A stretch of DNA of 64,000 nt from Cryoendolithus antarcticus (Eukaryota; Ascomycota; Dothideomycetes; Cladosporiales; Cladosporiaceae): contig NAJO01000061.1 of the NCBI GenBank assembly GCA_002077065.1, forward strand, positions 119,424-183,423, read 5' to 3'. The notes below the pieces were generated by a model. The model was not told the origin of the DNA. It saw nothing but the letters and a program-made list of their open reading frames with translations, and did no database searches. This document shows positions 61,250 to 64,000 of this stretch, piece by piece (the first letter of the stretch is position 1; each line of letters opens with the position of its first letter). Both the position numbers and the translations under genes were made by a program.

Positions 61250-64000
61250 GGTATACTCCTACTCCTTATCTTAAGTAAGTATCCTCCTCTTACCTACCTA
61301 CTCCCTCCTCTCCAACTCCCTCTTAGTCTCCTCTATAAGTTTAAACTATATAATATATCCTTTATCTAGAATCTACTAGGTAATCCTTTTTAGATCCTCT
61401 AGGCTATTTATTATTACCCTAAATAATCTATCCTTTAATTGTCTCTAGATCTCCCCTCTCTCCTATACCTAGGAACTATAGCTTATTACTATATACTTAA
61501 CGTTCTAGGAGGGATAGCTATACTAGTATTATAATGAATTAACTCCTAGGACCCTTCTCCTATATAAGTAGGAGTTTAGCCCTATATAGCTACTCCTAAG
61601 TTATATTATAATACTACTCTATACCCTCTTTAGGCTAATATATAGTTTTAATAGAGTATCTTTAAAGTTTATCCTCTCTTTCCCTACCTTATCCTAATAG
61701 AAGTATATAGCCTACTATATTTTTAGGTCTATAGGGTTCCTATCCTAGGTTAGGTAGTTATCCTAGACTAGCTAGCTCCTTTCCTATATCCTATAGGCTA
61801 TCCTCTTAGTCTTCTCCTAGATAGGTTCCCTAGGCCTACCTTCTAGGATTAAGGCCTAGGTTACTAGGTCTAGCTCCCTCTATAGTATTCTCCTATTACT
61901 ATCATATACTCTCCTAATCTTAGCTATAGCTACCTAAATAGTATCCTAGGCTTAGTATATTATAGAGGCCTTAGAGTATTATACCCTAAGCTAGGTTAGG
62001 TATTCCTAGATTAGGAGAGTAGCTATTTTATAGTATACTATCCTAGAGCTAGTTATCTTATATATACCTATGATTATCCTAAGGTACCTAGTCTAGATAG
62101 CCTAGATTAGCTTTATAAGGCTATTTAGGATCTTATCTATCTTATTAGGTTAGGCCTAGACCTAAGCTCTATATATTAGAGCTATCCTAATTATAATATT
62201 ATAGAGAGTCTTAGCTTTCTAGAAGGTAGCTCCCTAGGTTAAGTATATAAGCCTAGTTAGAGACTATATCTATATCTCTACCTTCTACTATATCTATTTA
62301 ATATATACTCCCTACTTAAGCTTTAGGTCTAGGTAGACTCCTAGGAGCCTAAGGGAGGTATAGGGTTATATAGTATATCCCTAAATCTATATTATAGCCT
62401 TAAGGTTATATTTCTTCCTTACCCTAGTAAAGTAGATAAGCTAGTATTTCTCTAGTATAAACTTAGCTCTATATTTCTTTACCTACTCCTTATATTTCTT
62501 ATACTAGGCTATAAGGATCCTATAGTTCTCCTCTATAGAATAAGACTAGGCTAGGATATTTATATTATCTATAAACCCTACCGCTAAAGACCTTAGGGTC
62601 TCTAGTATTAGTAGGAGTATCCTAATAAAGAATAGGAATAGTATAGGAGATAGGGTTAATCCCTATAGGATCCTAGTATAGGTAGGAATCTAGGGTCCCT
62701 AGAATAGTCCTAGGATTATAGATATAGTCCTCTCCTATAGGAATAACTATATAAAGTTTATAAGCTACTCTAGGATTCTAGCCTATCTTATATTATAAAT
62801 TAGCCTAGCGTAGGAGATATTATTAAATACCCTAGAGATATCTAGACTAAGTATAAAGGTAACTAGGCCCTTATCCTATCCCTAGATTATATATACCTAT
62901 TTAGTAAGGAGCTTAATTATAGAGAGAGTTAACCTCTATAGTCTAGCTCCTATCTATTCTCTAGGGAATAGGTTATAGGTCTTAGCTACTTTAGAAAGCC
63001 TATTAGCTATAGCCTTCTTAAGTATCTTCCCTAGGGTATTAAGGAGGGTAATTAGTCTATATAACTTTAGGGTATTATATCTTAGCTTCTATAGCTTCTT
63101 TAGGACTACTATATTAGACTCTTTAAACTACTTTAGATAATATCTAATTATAATATAGGCTATAAAGAGCCTAGCTAGGGGCCTACCTAGTATATCCCTA
63201 TAGTACTTTAGGAATCTATTTAGGATTTTATCTAGGCCTAGTACCTTATTACTTAGTAGGCCTTTAAGGATATCCTTAACCTCTACTACCTCTATACTCT
63301 ATAGAATTCTAGTAATATCCTCTAGGTAGGCTATACTAGGAATATTGCTTATATCTACCTAGACTAGTAGAGGGAAGAAGTACTCTACTATAGCCCTAGC
63401 TTTTCCCTCCTCTATGTCCTATACTCTCTCGGCTTTATCTAGAATATTAGGGACCTATAGTAGGGTACCTATATCCCTAGAGTCCTTCCTTACCTATTTA
63501 CCTAGTTTCTAGATCTTACTTAGGTCCCTTACTACTTCCGCTATAGCAATTCTCTAGCCCTATACTTTATCTCTCCTAATCTAAGCCTTCTTCCTATTTA
63601 TAGCCTAGTTATATAGGATCTAGCTCTCCTCTATCTATCTAGTAGTCTATTATCTTCTTACCTATCTTACTTCTTTAACTACCTTTAAGTACTAGGGTAT
63701 CTAGTATCCCTATATAATAGGAGAGGGCTTAGCTAGTAGAATATAGTCTCTAATTATCTTCTATATAGCTATAGTAATCTAGGTTACTCTATTATTAATA
63801 TCCTCCCTAGTATAAAATTATTACTAGCTCTAGTCTTAAAGCTTTAGTTTAAGTTCTAGGTTAACTATATCCTAGTTAGCCTTCTTCTATTATAGTCTTA
63901 AGGGTAGGTCTCTCCTCTATCTTAGTTATATATTAAGTTCTATATAGATTAGGAGGTAATCTAAGGAGGATTCTAGGGCTTCTTCTACCTAATAGCTAAG
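61250..64000 (-). mobile_element. Dead non-LTR retrotransposon (Tad/LINE-like) reverse transcriptase relic
   Basis: Read on the minus strand, 62650-62548 keeps an open frame with LSPILFLFF and, 20 residues on, GFIDNINIL, the decayed form of the reverse-transcriptase catalytic box with its second Asp codon changed to AAT. Downstream at 62545-62310 come FILEKY and SLRLLGVYLDLK, seen in fungal LINE polymerases. Just upstream the glycine of the Q-G-S-P motif follows a TAG. These changes fit C-to-T at CpA on either strand. The element's 5' part lies beyond the right edge and the left end is uncertain. No active protein is possible. Confidence 0.82.

Larger units (their letters stand above)
60036..64000. 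repeat. RIP-mutated TA-rich block, runs off right edge
   Basis: From about 60036 the composition switches abruptly to TA-rich sequence built from CTA, TAG and CCTA words. CpA and TpG are almost absent over nearly 4 kb (I find only a handful), while TpA is extremely frequent; CpG and CpC/CpT remain. This is the signature of repeat-induced point mutation, which turns CpA into TpA in duplicated DNA. Stops occur in every frame. It holds a LINE relic on the minus strand and two copies of a ~115-bp repeat. No living gene is expected inside. Confidence 0.93.

Noticed and set aside
1..64000. Secondary-metabolite cluster or CRISPR array
   Set aside because: No PKS, NRPS or terpene enzyme was seen; a single Zn2Cys6 factor near one hydrolase is not a cluster. 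No regularly spaced repeats of CRISPR type exist.
60036..64000. Functional genes in the TA-rich block
   Set aside because: Stops in all frames at short intervals and CpA depletion; only relic motifs remain.

Overview
The window is nuclear DNA of a filamentous ascomycete (Pezizomycotina, most like a Dothideomycete; this placement is inferred). Protein-coding genes are dense and mostly single-copy housekeeping genes. Introns are short (about 50-60 nt) with GT..AG ends and CTRAY-like branch sites 10-20 nt before the acceptor. There is no operon structure. The last 4 kb is a TA-rich block almost devoid of CpA/TpG, the mark of repeat-induced point mutation (RIP), and carries a dead LINE-type reverse transcriptase. 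I see no rRNA, tRNA, CRISPR array or secondary-metabolite cluster.

Layout. 1-8 kb: nucleoporin Nup85 (minus, runs off the left edge), ribosome-export factor Noc2 (plus), a seven-exon DUR3-type urea transporter (minus). 8-13 kb: xylitol dehydrogenase with XlnR- and CreA-like promoter sites, a GNAT acetyltransferase with a GC-AG intron, and an unrecognised TPR-like protein with an ambiguous 3' end. 13.7-20 kb: a 1990-residue protein joining a SAP-like helix pair, several Cys clusters, a proline run, a USP-type deubiquitinase domain with an apparently intact catalytic triad, a C2H2 finger and a coiled coil. I know no named family with this architecture, and it is the most novel item here. 20.7-21 kb: a relic of the 3' end of a PTR2 peptide transporter. 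21-34 kb: alpha-arrestin, TFIIA large subunit, an orphan protein, ACR3 arsenite exporter, a glutathione transferase, and the LisH regulator SomA/Flo8. 34.7-46 kb: intact 12-exon PTR2, BAP31-like ER protein, DUS3, a Zn2Cys6 regulator, an alpha/beta-hydrolase. 46-60 kb: DUF2237 protein, PET117, V-ATPase subunit G, a lipase that appears to need a 2-nt exon, peroxisomal SCP2, a HET-domain protein, a PEP-mutase/isocitrate-lyase-like enzyme, a zinc-ribbon protein, a senescence-domain protein and COP9 subunit 7. 60-64 kb: RIP island.

Most genes are functionally unrelated neighbours. The recurring theme is splicing. Several first coding exons are only 3-21 nt, internal microexons of 2, 9, 16 and 21 nt are needed to keep reading frames and motifs intact, and three introns are multiples of three, so that retention or removal gives alternative proteins. 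All exon models were assembled by hand from splice signals, frame and family motifs; no alignment or transcript data were available.
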